Assembly (NCBI RefSeq): GCF_044784365.2
Contig: NZ_CP173065.2
Strand: one strand, 5' to 3'
Source of the DNA: Cetobacterium_A somerae
Lineage (GTDB): Bacteria; Fusobacteriota; Fusobacteriia; Fusobacteriales; Fusobacteriaceae
DNA: 64,000 nt
Part shown: positions 16,830-25,393 of the stretch, piece by piece
How positions within the stretch are numbered: the stretch's first letter is position 1
Layout: every line of letters begins with the position of its first letter
Position numbers and translations under genes: made by a program
The notes under the pieces: model-generated
The model's database searches: none
Seen by the model: only the letters and a program-made list of their open reading frames with translations
What the model was told of the DNA's origin: nothing

Positions 16830-18536
16830 TTATTGTAAGATGCCTAAGTGTAGATTGTAATAAAACCCTTTATTAGTAATTAATTCATCATGAGTTCCTG
16901 CTTCAACAATACCATCATCTGTTAAAACGACTATAGTATCAGCATTTTTAACAGTGGATAATCTGTGAGCAACAACTATAGTTGTACGGTTCTTAGAAAG
17001 TTCATCTAAAGATTCTTGAATAAGTTGTTCAGTTATATTGTCTAAAGCAGATGTAGCTTCGTCTAGTATTAAAATTGGTGGATTTTTTAAGAAGATTCTT
17101 CCAATAGCAATTCTTTGCTTTTGACCACCAGAAAGTTTTACTCCTCTTTCTCCAACTTCAGTATTATAACCATCTGGTAATGTTTCAATGAAGTCATGAA
17201 TATTAGCTTTTTTAGCAGCTTCAATAATCTCTTCATCAGTGGCATCGGGCTTTCCAATAGTTAAATTCTCTTTGATACTTCCAGTGAAAAGAAATGGATC
17301 TTGTTGAACTATTCCAATATTTTTTCTTAATGAATCAATTTTAAAATTATAGATACTTTGTGAATCAATTTTGATATCTCCACTATCTATATCATAGAAT
17401 CTAGGAATTAAATTACAAATAGTAGTTTTTCCACCACCAGAAGGTCCTACAAGAGCTAAAGTTTCACCAGCTTTTATGTTAAGGGAAAAATCTTTTAAAA
17501 TATTTTTTTTATCATGACTAAAATAGATATTTTCAAATTTAATATTACCTCTAACATCTTTTAACTCTTTAGCACCTGCGGAATCCTTTTCAATATCCTC
17601 GTCTAACATCTCTTTGAAACGTTTAAATCCACTCATACCATTTTGATACTGCTCAACAAAGCCAACAAGTCTTTTTATAGGTTGACTAAAAATTCTAATA
17701 TATAAAAGATAAGCTAAAAAATCACCAAAATTAATTTTACCTTGATATGTAAAAATAGCTCCAAAAACTAATACAAGATAATCTAACATATCTGTAAGAA
17801 AAGTCATTCCTGAAACATATTCAGCCATAACTTTATATGCACCTTCACGAGCTGTCTTAAACTCCACATTACTTTTTTTAAATTTTTCTAATTCATCATT
17901 TTTATTAACAAAAGCTTTAGAAACTCTAATTCCACTAATACTATTTTGTAAAGTTGAATTAATAGCTCCAATTTTTTCACGTGTTTGTAAAAACGCATCA
18001 GACATTCTTTGTCTTCTATTAATAGTGAACCAAACTATAAATGGAATAACTGAAAAAACTATAAGTGTTAGTGGGATATTGATATTTAAAAGAAGGAAAA
18101 AAGAACCAAAAATCATGATGACTGATATGAAAAGATCTTCAGGTCCATGGTGAGCAAGTTCAGAAACTTCTTGTAAATCATTTACAATTCGAGACATAAT
18201 ACTTCCAGTTTGAGTATTATCAAAATATTTAATTGGGAAATTTTGAAGTTTTGTGTAAACATCTTTTCTCATATCTCCTTGCATTCGAACACCTACTACA
18301 TGTCCCCAATAATTCATAAAGTAATTACAAATAAGTTTTATGATATATATCCCAAAAAGTGTAATTGCTAAAATTAAAATGCTTCGATAGTTTTTATTAG
18401 GAATATAGTTATTTACAGCAACTCTACTTAGCATAGGATAGATTAAATCACAAACAGAAACGGTAATAGCCGCAAATAAATCTAGAAAAAATAGTTTTTT
18501 ATAAGGTTTATAATAACTTATAAATTTTTTTATCAT
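16830..18536 (-). CDS. ABC transporter, fused membrane and ATPase (MsbA/LmrA-like exporter)
   Basis: This 568-residue half-transporter has six membrane helices (residues 15-300) and a C-terminal ATPase with Walker A GPSGGGKTT, signature LSGGQKQR, Walker B ILILDEATSAL and the H-loop VAHRLST. Such exporters work as homodimers and move lipids or drugs. Without a second half-transporter nearby, this one probably forms a homodimer. It is followed 19 bases later by the SBP5 gene on the same strand, although these two are not functionally linked in general. The start has a GAGGGGG site. Confidence 0.9.
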   Translation of the reverse strand: MIKKFISYYKPYKKLFFLDLFAAITVSVCDLIYPMLSRVAVNNYIPNKNYRSILILAITLFGIYIIKLICNYFMNYWGHVVGVRMQGDMRKDVYTKLQNFPIKYFDNTQTGSIMSRIVNDLQEVSELAHHGPEDLFISVIMIFGSFFLLLNINIPLTLIVFSVIPFIVWFTINRRQRMSDAFLQTREKIGAINSTLQNSISGIRVSKAFVNKNDELEKFKKSNVEFKTAREGAYKVMAEYVSGMTFLTDMLDYLVLVFGAIFTYQGKINFGDFLAYLLYIRIFSQPIKRLVGFVEQYQNGMSGFKRFKEMLDEDIEKDSAGAKELKDVRGNIKFENIYFSHDKKNILKDFSLNIKAGETLALVGPSGGGKTTICNLIPRFYDIDSGDIKIDSQSIYNFKIDSLRKNIGIVQQDPFLFTGSIKENLTIGKPDATDEEIIEAAKKANIHDFIETLPDGYNTEVGERGVKLSGGQKQRIAIGRIFLKNPPILILDEATSALDNITEQLIQESLDELSKNRTTIVVAHRLSTVKNADTIVVLTDDGIVEAGTHDELITNKGFYYNLHLGILQ

Positions 18537-18696
18537 ACATGACCCCCTCGATGAGTTTTATTATAATTTTAAAAGAAAAAAAGTTAAAAGTCAAAGAATA
18601 TTAAAACTCATAGAAAAATAAAATATAAAGAAAGAAAATATCTGAATTAAAAGTACAATATAGTGAATATTAGTTTGTGCTTTAGGAGGATTTTTT

Positions 18697-19575
18697 ATGG
18701 ATAATATAGGATTAGTTTTAGAAGGTGGAGGGTTAAGAGGAGCTTATACATCTGGAATTTTAGATTATTTTTTATCTAAACAGTTGCATTTTAAATATAC
18801 AATTGGAGTTTCAGCAGGTGCAATTTATTCAGCATCTTATGCTTCGAGACAGAAAAGAAGAAATATTGATATTATTTTAAAATATTTAAATGATGAAAGA
18901 TATATGGGATATAAATATTTAATAAAAAATGGAAGTTATATAAATGTAGATTTTGCATATAGAAAAATGACCTATGAGCTAGCACCTTTTGATTTTGAAA
19001 CATTTTATAATTGTGATTTAGAATTTAAAGTGGGAGCATTTAATTGCATAAAAGGAAGAACAGAATTTTTTTCTAAAAAAGATTTTAAAGGAACAGATGA
19101 TCTTTTAGAATCTCTAATTGCATCAGGAAGTTTACCATTTTTTTCTAAAGAGACAACAATAAATGAGAAGATATATTTAGATGGTGGAATAGCTTCACCA
19201 ATTCCAATAGCTCAGTCAATATTAGATGGAAATAGTAAAAATGTTGTTATTTTAACAGAGGATGAAGGATATAAAAAAGAGCCTTTAAAATTACAGCCAC
19301 TAATAAAATTGTATTATAGAAAATATCCTAAAGTAGCAGAAGCATTAATAAAACGTCATTTAGTTTATAATAGAACTTTAAAAGATATACAAGAGCTGGA
19401 AAATAAAGGAGATGTTTTTGTTTTTAGGCCTAGTGAGATAGTGGTCGTAGATAGATTAGAAAGAGATTTAAATAAAATTAAAGCCCTTTATAATTTAGGT
19501 TTAAAAGATGCAAAAGAAAATTATGAGAGATTATTAAATTGGATGAATAATAAAAATGAAGAGAGCCAAGAGTAG
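18697..19575 (+). CDS. Patatin-like phospholipase
   Basis: This 292-residue serine hydrolase has the Ser-Asp dyad of patatins. The oxyanion loop GGGLRGAY is at residues 10-17, the nucleophile elbow GVSAG is at 37-41 (Ser39), and the Asp is in YLDGGIASP at about 165. It belongs to the cytosolic RssA/YjjU-like group because no signal peptide is seen. Substrates are likely membrane lipids or lysophospholipids. The start has an AGGAGG site. Its last codons are part of a strong hairpin. Confidence 0.9.
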   Translation: MDNIGLVLEGGGLRGAYTSGILDYFLSKQLHFKYTIGVSAGAIYSASYASRQKRRNIDIILKYLNDERYMGYKYLIKNGSYINVDFAYRKMTYELAPFDFETFYNCDLEFKVGAFNCIKGRTEFFSKKDFKGTDDLLESLIASGSLPFFSKETTINEKIYLDGGIASPIPIAQSILDGNSKNVVILTEDEGYKKEPLKLQPLIKLYYRKYPKVAEALIKRHLVYNRTLKDIQELENKGDVFVFRPSEIVVVDRLERDLNKIKALYNLGLKDAKENYERLLNWMNNKNEESQE

Positions 19576-19593
19576 GCTCTCTTCATTTTTAAA
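19556..19593. terminator. Bidirectional terminator at the end of the patatin gene
   Basis: ATGAAGAGAGCC (19556-19567) and GGCTCTCTTCAT (19575-19586) form a perfect 12-bp stem, with T runs outside on both strands. The patatin stop (19573-19575) is in the loop. Confidence 0.85.
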
Positions 19594-19598
19594 TATTA

Positions 19599-20036
19599 TT
19601 ATTGTTTTGCAGGTGTTGTAGTAGGAGTAGCTTTCATCATCTCATACTGATTCTTCATCATTTCAGTCTGCATTTTAGCTCTAATCTCTCCAATCTCTTT
19701 ATTAAGTTTTTCAACTTTATTCCAATCAACTTTGTCATCTAACATTGCTTTTTTTATATCTAGCTGTTTTTGCTCAATATCAATCATATTTTTTTGCATC
19801 TCAGGTGTTGCATACATCATATTACTTTTCATCATTTTTTTGTCACTTTTCCAACCAGGCATCTGTGTCATATTTTGCATCATATTATTGCATGTAGGAC
19901 AATTATTATTTTGAGATTGCATCATAGGCATATCATTCATTGTATTTTGTTGAACATGATCTTGATGATTATCATGTGATGCAGCAAAAGTAAAAGCTGA
20001 AATAATAAAAGAACATACTAAAACATATTTTTTCAT
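19599..20036 (-). CDS. Secreted Met/His-rich protein, Spy/CpxP-like motif
   Basis: This 145-residue protein has a signal peptide (cleavage near Ala19) and a mature N-terminus rich in His, Met and Cys (HDNHQDH, several MM pairs, CPTC at 46-49), a composition usual in periplasmic copper or zinc binders. The C-terminal half carries a helical unit VDWNKVEKLNKEIGEIRAKM, which recurs twice in the secreted protein at 23023-23664 and resembles the P/D-W-x-K-V-E helix of CpxP/Spy/ZraP heavy-metal sensors. It may be a metal chaperone or stress chaperone. The ribosome site is AGGAGG. Confidence 0.6.
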   Translation of the reverse strand: MKKYVLVCSFIISAFTFAASHDNHQDHVQQNTMNDMPMMQSQNNNCPTCNNMMQNMTQMPGWKSDKKMMKSNMMYATPEMQKNMIDIEQKQLDIKKAMLDDKVDWNKVEKLNKEIGEIRAKMQTEMMKNQYEMMKATPTTTPAKQ

Positions 20037-20116
20037 GAAAAAAACCTCCTAAATAATACATAATATAGTTATGTTCTATTATTAAAAATAACTTAAAGAC
20101 TTCCTTTAAAATAGAG

Positions 20117-21253
20117 TTAAATTGCGTTATTTTCTTGAAGTAAATTTTTAAAGAATTCAACACCGTGTATTAAAGCTTCATTTTCAAAATCAAATCGATT
20201 GTTATGAAGAGCACAAACATGTCCTTTTTCTTCATCTCTAATACCAACTAATGCCAATAATCCGGGAGTTCCATTTTGCGAATAAAAAGAGAAATCTTCA
20301 GATCCACTTAAAGAGATATCAGTAAAAACTTTTTTATCTTTTAAAGCTTTTAGAGCTTTTTCAAAAAGATTAGAATCGTTAACCACTGGTGGATAAAAAG
20401 GTTGAAATTTCATATCAATTTTTACATCAAAAGCTAGTTCAAACCCTTTATTAATATGCTCCATTCTTTCTTGGATAAAAGGTATTAAAGATATATTTTC
20501 AAGCCTAATAGTTCCAAGCATATTAACAGTTCCAGGAATAATATTTCTAACTGTACCAGCATGGAAAGCTCCAATTGTAAGTAAAAAATGCTCATAAGAT
20601 GGTATATTTCTAGATTTAATTGATTGATAGGCTTCTACTAATTTAGCTCCAATTAGTATTGAATCAATACCTTTATGAGGTTGAGCACCATGACACCCTT
20701 TTCCAGTTAAAACAATATCTAAATTTATATTTTGAAGAGATACAAAACCAGATTTTACAGCGAACTCTCCAACTTTAATCTCAGGATATACATGTAAAGC
20801 GTATATAGCTTCTATATTTTTAGATTTGTAGTACTCATCAGCTACAATAAATCTAGCTCCACCAGCTCCCTCTTCACCAGCTTGAAATATAAAAACTAAA
20901 GATTTTTTTAATTTTGTTCCTTTAGATATTAAAAGTTTAATCTCCTGAATAAAAGTTAAAAGCATGGCTGTATGTCCATCATGCCCACATGCGTGCATCA
21001 TACCTGGAGTTTTAGATTTAAAAGGATTAGTGCTTTCTTCAGTTAATGGCAAAGCATCAATATCAGCTCTAAAAGCGATACATTGATCACTTTCACCTGG
21101 AATAAAAGCAACAGTACTTGTTCCAACACAATGATACTCTATCTTTTCTTTATCTAAAACCTCTCTAATATACTCAGCAGTTTTAAATTCGTTTAATGCT
21201 ATTTCTGGTATCGTGTGTAGATAGTTTCGATGAGTATTTAAATTATTTAACAT
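20117..21253 (-). CDS. M20-family amidohydrolase
   Basis: This 378-residue zinc hydrolase belongs to the M20D group (N-acyl-amino-acid, hippurate or aminobenzoyl-glutamate amidohydrolases). The metal ligands are visible in MHACGHDGHTAML (about residue 97), GEEGAGGA (about 132), HVYPE (about 159) and the C-terminal ALHNNRFDFEN (about 350). It is divergent from an AbgT-type transporter, whose known cargo in E. coli is p-aminobenzoyl-glutamate, a folate breakdown product. That makes an acyl-glutamate or similar conjugate a reasonable substrate, but this is an inference from context. The ribosome site is GGGGAGTG. Confidence 0.85.
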   Translation of the reverse strand: MLNNLNTHRNYLHTIPEIALNEFKTAEYIREVLDKEKIEYHCVGTSTVAFIPGESDQCIAFRADIDALPLTEESTNPFKSKTPGMMHACGHDGHTAMLLTFIQEIKLLISKGTKLKKSLVFIFQAGEEGAGGARFIVADEYYKSKNIEAIYALHVYPEIKVGEFAVKSGFVSLQNINLDIVLTGKGCHGAQPHKGIDSILIGAKLVEAYQSIKSRNIPSYEHFLLTIGAFHAGTVRNIIPGTVNMLGTIRLENISLIPFIQERMEHINKGFELAFDVKIDMKFQPFYPPVVNDSNLFEKALKALKDKKVFTDISLSGSEDFSFYSQNGTPGLLALVGIRDEEKGHVCALHNNRFDFENEALIHGVEFFKNLLQENNAI

Positions 21254-21412
21254 ATAATCACTCCCCTAGAATTGTTACTTAAATTAATACCATATTTTTT
21301 GTACTTTTGTCACATTTATTTTATCAATACTTTAGATACAAATAATATAATTGTGTTATCAGAACTCTTGAGGTACACTTGTCTAAATTAAATGATAGTA
21401 GGAGGGGAGTTA

Positions 21413-22927
21413 ATGGGAAAAGTAAATGAAAGAAAAAAACATGGTATCTTAGATTGGATAGAAAAGGTTGGAAATAAAATTCCACATCCATTTATGCTTT
21501 TTTTCTTTTTAAGTGTTTTTATTATTTTACTATCTTGGGGATTAAATTATTTAGACGTTGGTGTAATAGACCCTGTTAAAAATGAAGTTGTAAAAGTAAA
21601 AAATTTACTTTCTAGTGAGGGTATAAATTTTATGTTACAAAATACAATAAAGAATTTTACAGGATTTTCACCTCTAGGTTTAGTTTTAGTTATGACTTTG
21701 GGAATTGGATTAGCTGAGCATGTTGGTTTAGTATCAGCTTTTATGAGAAATACTATTCTTAATAGTTCTCCAAAGGTTATTACGTTTATGATTATGTTAA
21801 TTGGTATTTGTGGAAATATAGCATCAGATGCAGCTATTGTTGTAGTTCCTGTAATATCAGCTTTTATATTCTGCTCTTTAGGAAAGCATCCTCTAGCTGG
21901 AATAGCTGTAGGTTATGCTGCAACAACAGCTGGTTTTAGTGCAAATCTAATTGTAGCAGGAACAGATGCTCTATTAGCTGGAATTTCAACAGAAGCTATG
22001 AAAATTGTAAATCCAAATATAACTGTTTCAGTTGTGGATAACTGGTATTTTATGGGAGTATCTACATTTTTATTAGCAATAGTAGGAACAGTTGTAACTG
22101 AGAAAATTATAGAACCTAGATTAGGAAAATATACAGGTAAAAAGATAATTGAAAGAGAGGCAGTTAATCAAGTAGAAAAAAAAGCACTAAAAAAAGCAGG
22201 AATCTATGTGAGTATGTATATTCTGTTTTTAGTAGCAATTGTTTATCCTAAAAATAGTTTTTTAAGAAATCCAACAACAGGTTCTCTTTTAAATTCACCA
22301 CTATTAAATGCAATAATTCCACTATTATTGATACTTTTTCTAATAGCAGGAATAACTTATGGAAAGGGCGTTGGAAAGATAAAAGATATGTCAGATATTC
22401 CTAAATACATGACTTTAGGAATAAAAGATATGTCTAGTTATATTGTTTTAGTTTTTATGATTGGTCAATTTATAGCATATTTTAACTGGAGTAAACTTGG
22501 ATTTGTTTTAGCTGTAGAGGGTGCAGATTTACTAAAAAATCTTAACTTAAGAGGAATACCTTTATTTGTGATGTTTATATTACTTTCGGCATTTATAAAT
22601 CTTTTTATTGGAAGTGGATCAGCTAAATGGGCTTTATTAGCTCCAATATTTATACCTATGTTTTATATGTTAGGTTATAATCCTGCTTTAACTCAGATGC
22701 TTTATAGAATAGGTGACTCTACAACTAATGTAATATCACCTCTATTTCCATATATGCCAATAGTTCTTGGTTTAGCTCAGGAGTATGAAGAGGACTCAGG
22801 AGTAGGAACTGTGATATCTTTGATGCTTCCATATACTATAGCTATGTTAATAATGTGGATTATTATGGCTATTATTTGGATATACTTGGGGATACCATTA
22901 GGACCAGGTGCTCCAATAGATATTTAA
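21413..22927 (+). CDS. AbgT-family transporter
   Basis: This 504-residue integral membrane protein belongs to the AbgT family (p-aminobenzoyl-glutamate importers or sulfonamide exporters), with at least nine membrane helices. Signatures are DWIEKVGNKIPHPFMLF near the start, ASDAAIVVVPVISA at about 143 and GSGSAKWALLAPIFIPM at about 402, plus RIGDSTTNVISPLFPYMP. The ATG at 21413 with GGAGGGGAG upstream is preferred over one at 21392 that would overlap the ribosome site. It faces the M20 amidohydrolase, making a transport and hydrolysis pair. Confidence 0.88.
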   Translation: MGKVNERKKHGILDWIEKVGNKIPHPFMLFFFLSVFIILLSWGLNYLDVGVIDPVKNEVVKVKNLLSSEGINFMLQNTIKNFTGFSPLGLVLVMTLGIGLAEHVGLVSAFMRNTILNSSPKVITFMIMLIGICGNIASDAAIVVVPVISAFIFCSLGKHPLAGIAVGYAATTAGFSANLIVAGTDALLAGISTEAMKIVNPNITVSVVDNWYFMGVSTFLLAIVGTVVTEKIIEPRLGKYTGKKIIEREAVNQVEKKALKKAGIYVSMYILFLVAIVYPKNSFLRNPTTGSLLNSPLLNAIIPLLLILFLIAGITYGKGVGKIKDMSDIPKYMTLGIKDMSSYIVLVFMIGQFIAYFNWSKLGFVLAVEGADLLKNLNLRGIPLFVMFILLSAFINLFIGSGSAKWALLAPIFIPMFYMLGYNPALTQMLYRIGDSTTNVISPLFPYMPIVLGLAQEYEEDSGVGTVISLMLPYTIAMLIMWIIMAIIWIYLGIPLGPGAPIDI

Positions 22928-23022
22928 ATAAATTTGTAAAAATTATATTAATTTCAAAGAATTTAACTTCTCTTTTGGTAGTATATAACAAAGATTATAT
23001 AAAATTAAAAGGAGATAAAAAG

Positions 23023-23664
23023 ATGAAAATTATTTTAATTGTCTTATCTATGATGTTATCAATTACATCTTTTTCTGCAGAGGAAACAAATAATTTAAAT
23101 ACGAATGCTCCAACAATTGAAAATGTATCAGTATCTAATATGGCCAACGAACAGTTTATTCAAAATGTTATGGGAAATCTAGGAGATGACTCGGAGAATA
23201 TGGAGAAAATGAATGAGATTGGTGAATTAGTGGATGCTGAAGTTCAAAAGGAAAAACCAGACTGGACTAAAGTTGAAGATTTGTATAATGAATTATCAAT
23301 GTATACGAATAAAATGGCAGTAAATATGATGAGAACCCTAAAAGAGGGTGGACTTGATAAAAGTGAACCAAATTTTGAAGAGGAAATAAATAACGAATTA
23401 ATGTCAGATATGGTTTTAGATGATGATGTATCATCAAATTCTATGGATGAAAAAGAGGTTATGAAAGCCATAAAAAAAGGGATGTCAGATAGAGAGCTTG
23501 AAAGAATGGAATACTTGAGTTCTAAAATAGCAAAAGAGATAGAGAGACCAAAACCAGATTGGGATCAGGTAGAAAAAGATTATAATGAGTTATCTAAATA
23601 TACAAATAAAGTGACGGTTATAATAATGAAAGTAGAAAAAGATAAAAATGGAGCTCAGAAGTAG
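23023..23664 (+). CDS. Secreted protein with two Spy-like DW-x-x-VE repeats
   Basis: The coding frame is open back to 22855, but the ATG at 23023 has a GGAGAT site and starts a clear signal peptide (MKIILIVLSMMLSITSFSA), giving 213 residues. Two near-identical units, KPDWTKVEDLYNELSMYTNKM at about 78 and KPDWDQVEKDYNELSKYTNKV at about 177, show an internal duplication. The protein at 19599-20036 has a third version. The pattern resembles helices of CpxP/Spy-type periplasmic chaperones. It is acidic, lacks the His/Met-rich stretch and ends in a terminator. The function is inferred only. Confidence 0.6.
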   Translation: MKIILIVLSMMLSITSFSAEETNNLNTNAPTIENVSVSNMANEQFIQNVMGNLGDDSENMEKMNEIGELVDAEVQKEKPDWTKVEDLYNELSMYTNKMAVNMMRTLKEGGLDKSEPNFEEEINNELMSDMVLDDDVSSNSMDEKEVMKAIKKGMSDRELERMEYLSSKIAKEIERPKPDWDQVEKDYNELSKYTNKVTVIIMKVEKDKNGAQK

Positions 23665-23678
23665 CTCCATTTTTTTAT
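23645..23678. terminator. Bidirectional terminator between the Spy-like gene and the ZIP gene
   Basis: AAAATGGAGCT and AGCTCCATTTT pair around a 7-base loop containing the stop of the upstream gene, with a TTTTTTT run outside on the plus strand and AAAA on the other side. Confidence 0.85.
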
Positions 23679-23689
23679 TATTAAACTAT

Positions 23690-24508
23690 TTAACCTAATG
23701 CCACATCTAAAAACATCATTATAGCAAAACCAAACATAACTCCGATAGTTCCTGAATCATCATGACGAATCTCTTTAGCAGTTGGAATAAGTTCTTCTGC
23801 TACAACGTATATCATAGCACCAGCAGCAAAAGCAAGCGCATAAGGAAGTAAAAAAGTCATTTTAATAACAAAAATAGCACCGATAACACCAGCTATTGGT
23901 TCAACAATACCAGAAGCCTGTCCATAGAAGAAGGCTTTTCTTCTACTCATTCCATCTCTTCTTAAAGGAATAGAAACAGCGGCTCCTTCTGGAAAGTTTT
24001 GAAGACCTATACCAATAGCTAAAGCTATTGCAGAAACCAGTGTAGATGAAGATTCCGGTCCAGTTACAGCTAAAGCACCAAAAGCGACACCAACAGCTAA
24101 TCCTTCAGGAATATTGTGAAGAGTTATAGCTAAAACTAAAAGAATACTTCTTCTCCATTTTGTAGAAATTCCTTCTGCATTTGATATAGGTTGATTTTGA
24201 TGAAGATGAGGTAAAAATTTATCAATAGACCAAAGAAAAATACCACCAAAAAGAAAACCTATAACAGCTGGTTTCCATCCAGGTAAACCTATATTTTCTG
24301 CTAATTCAATGGCAGGATTCAATAGTGACCAAAAAGAAGCTGCAATCATAACACCAGAAGCGAATCCGAGCATTCCATTTAATACTTTTTGATTTATAGT
24401 CTTAAAGAAAAATACCATAGCAGCTCCAAGCATTGTTACAAAATATGTAAATAAAGTGGCCAAAAGAGCCTGTAAAACAGGATCTAAATTTTTTAAAAAA
24501 TCATACAT
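23690..24508 (-). CDS. ZIP-family divalent metal transporter (ZupT-like)
   Basis: This 272-residue protein has eight membrane helices and the two ZIP metal-site helices HNIPEGLAVG (about 126) and LQNFPEGAAVS (about 168), with His, Asn and Glu as ligands. A conserved GMLGFASGVMIAASF motif is in helix 2. Such proteins import zinc, iron or manganese. It is divergent from the DUF305 gene, and the shared upstream region has an AT-rich CCTTT/AAAGG palindrome. The ribosome site is GAGGAGG. Confidence 0.9.
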   Translation of the reverse strand: MYDFLKNLDPVLQALLATLFTYFVTMLGAAMVFFFKTINQKVLNGMLGFASGVMIAASFWSLLNPAIELAENIGLPGWKPAVIGFLFGGIFLWSIDKFLPHLHQNQPISNAEGISTKWRRSILLVLAITLHNIPEGLAVGVAFGALAVTGPESSSTLVSAIALAIGIGLQNFPEGAAVSIPLRRDGMSRRKAFFYGQASGIVEPIAGVIGAIFVIKMTFLLPYALAFAAGAMIYVVAEELIPTAKEIRHDDSGTIGVMFGFAIMMFLDVALG

Positions 24509-24572
24509 AAAAAATCCTCCTCAGTTGTTTAATGTAGTACTTAACTTACTTTTACAAGTTTATTATAAAAAT

Positions 24573-24590
24573 CCTTTAAAATTAAAAAGG
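24573..24590. promoter_or_regulatory. Palindrome in the ZIP/DUF305 divergent region
   Basis: CCTTT and AAAGG flank eight A/T bases in the 140-base divergent gap. A related pair with ten more bases between the arms lies in the rubredoxin/mscS gap (27344-27371). It may be a regulator site, but AT-rich palindromes arise easily here. Confidence 0.25.
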
Positions 24591-24648
24591 AATTACCTAG
24601 GTTTCATTTAATAATAAATCACAGACTTTAATACAAGGAGGTTTGAAA

Positions 24649-25371
24649 ATGGATTTTAAAAATATAAATATAATGGTAGGAATTGCAGCTTTGTTTTCAA
24701 CAGTTTCTTTAAATTCGTACAGTAATGACTTAAATGACAGCCATCTACAAAAGATGTTAAACTATGAGATAAAATCAGATAGTAAAATATATACAGTACT
24801 TACACCTTTAAAGGATGTTATTCCACAAAACTTAAAAGGGTTTAAGGAGTATGATGAATATGCTCATAGCCTCATGATGTCAAATAGTTCACAACTGTTT
24901 TTAACAAAAGACGTTGGAAATAATTTTGTAATATATATGATACCTCATCATGAAGCTGCAATAATATCAAGTATAGGTGTTTTGAAGTATACTCAAAATA
25001 CAGAAGTTAAAAATTTAGCTGATAGAATAGTTCGTGCTCAAGAAAAAGAGGTTGAGTTTATGCAAAAACTATTAGAATCAGGAGAGTTAAGAGGAAATGA
25101 TAATGAAAAGTTTCTTCCTAAAATGAAGAAGATAATGATTAAAATGATGAAAAGTATGAAATCTTATGATGGACAAGCAAATAATGCTGAAGAGATAACA
25201 AAAAGCTATTTACAAAATATGATTATTCATCATGAAGGAGCTGTAAGTATGGCTAAAGAGTATTTGAAGTTTGGAAAAAATAAAGAACTGATAAAAATGT
25301 CCAATGGAATTATTTTGAGCCAAGATGAAGAGATAAAAGAGATGAAACAGATATTAAAAAAGGCAAATTAA
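24649..25371 (+). CDS. Secreted DUF305 protein with two HHE units
   Basis: The ATG at 24649 follows an AAGGAGG site; an upstream TTG at 24643 is unlikely. The 240-residue product has a signal peptide (GIAALFSTVSLNSYS) and two tandem DUF305 halves, each with an HHE motif: MIPHHEAAI at about 107 and MIIHHEGAV at about 195. DUF305 is a ferritin-like helical fold found often in copper-resistance loci. With the ZIP transporter opposite and the Met/His-rich protein nearby, a metal-handling role is likely. A bidirectional terminator follows. Confidence 0.85.
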   Translation: MDFKNINIMVGIAALFSTVSLNSYSNDLNDSHLQKMLNYEIKSDSKIYTVLTPLKDVIPQNLKGFKEYDEYAHSLMMSNSSQLFLTKDVGNNFVIYMIPHHEAAIISSIGVLKYTQNTEVKNLADRIVRAQEKEVEFMQKLLESGELRGNDNEKFLPKMKKIMIKMMKSMKSYDGQANNAEEITKSYLQNMIIHHEGAVSMAKEYLKFGKNKELIKMSNGIILSQDEEIKEMKQILKKAN

Positions 25372-25388
25372 ACATTTGCCTTTTTTTT
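25355..25388. terminator. Bidirectional terminator between DUF305 and hcp
   Basis: AAAAAAGGCAAAT and ATTTGCCTTTTTT pair around six bases. T runs lie outside on both strands, serving the converging DUF305 and hcp genes. Confidence 0.85.
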
Positions 25389-25393
25389 AATTA

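Noticed and set aside
22855..23022. N-terminal extension of the Spy-like secreted protein
   Set aside because: It overlaps the AbgT gene and precedes a clear ribosome site and signal peptide at 23023.
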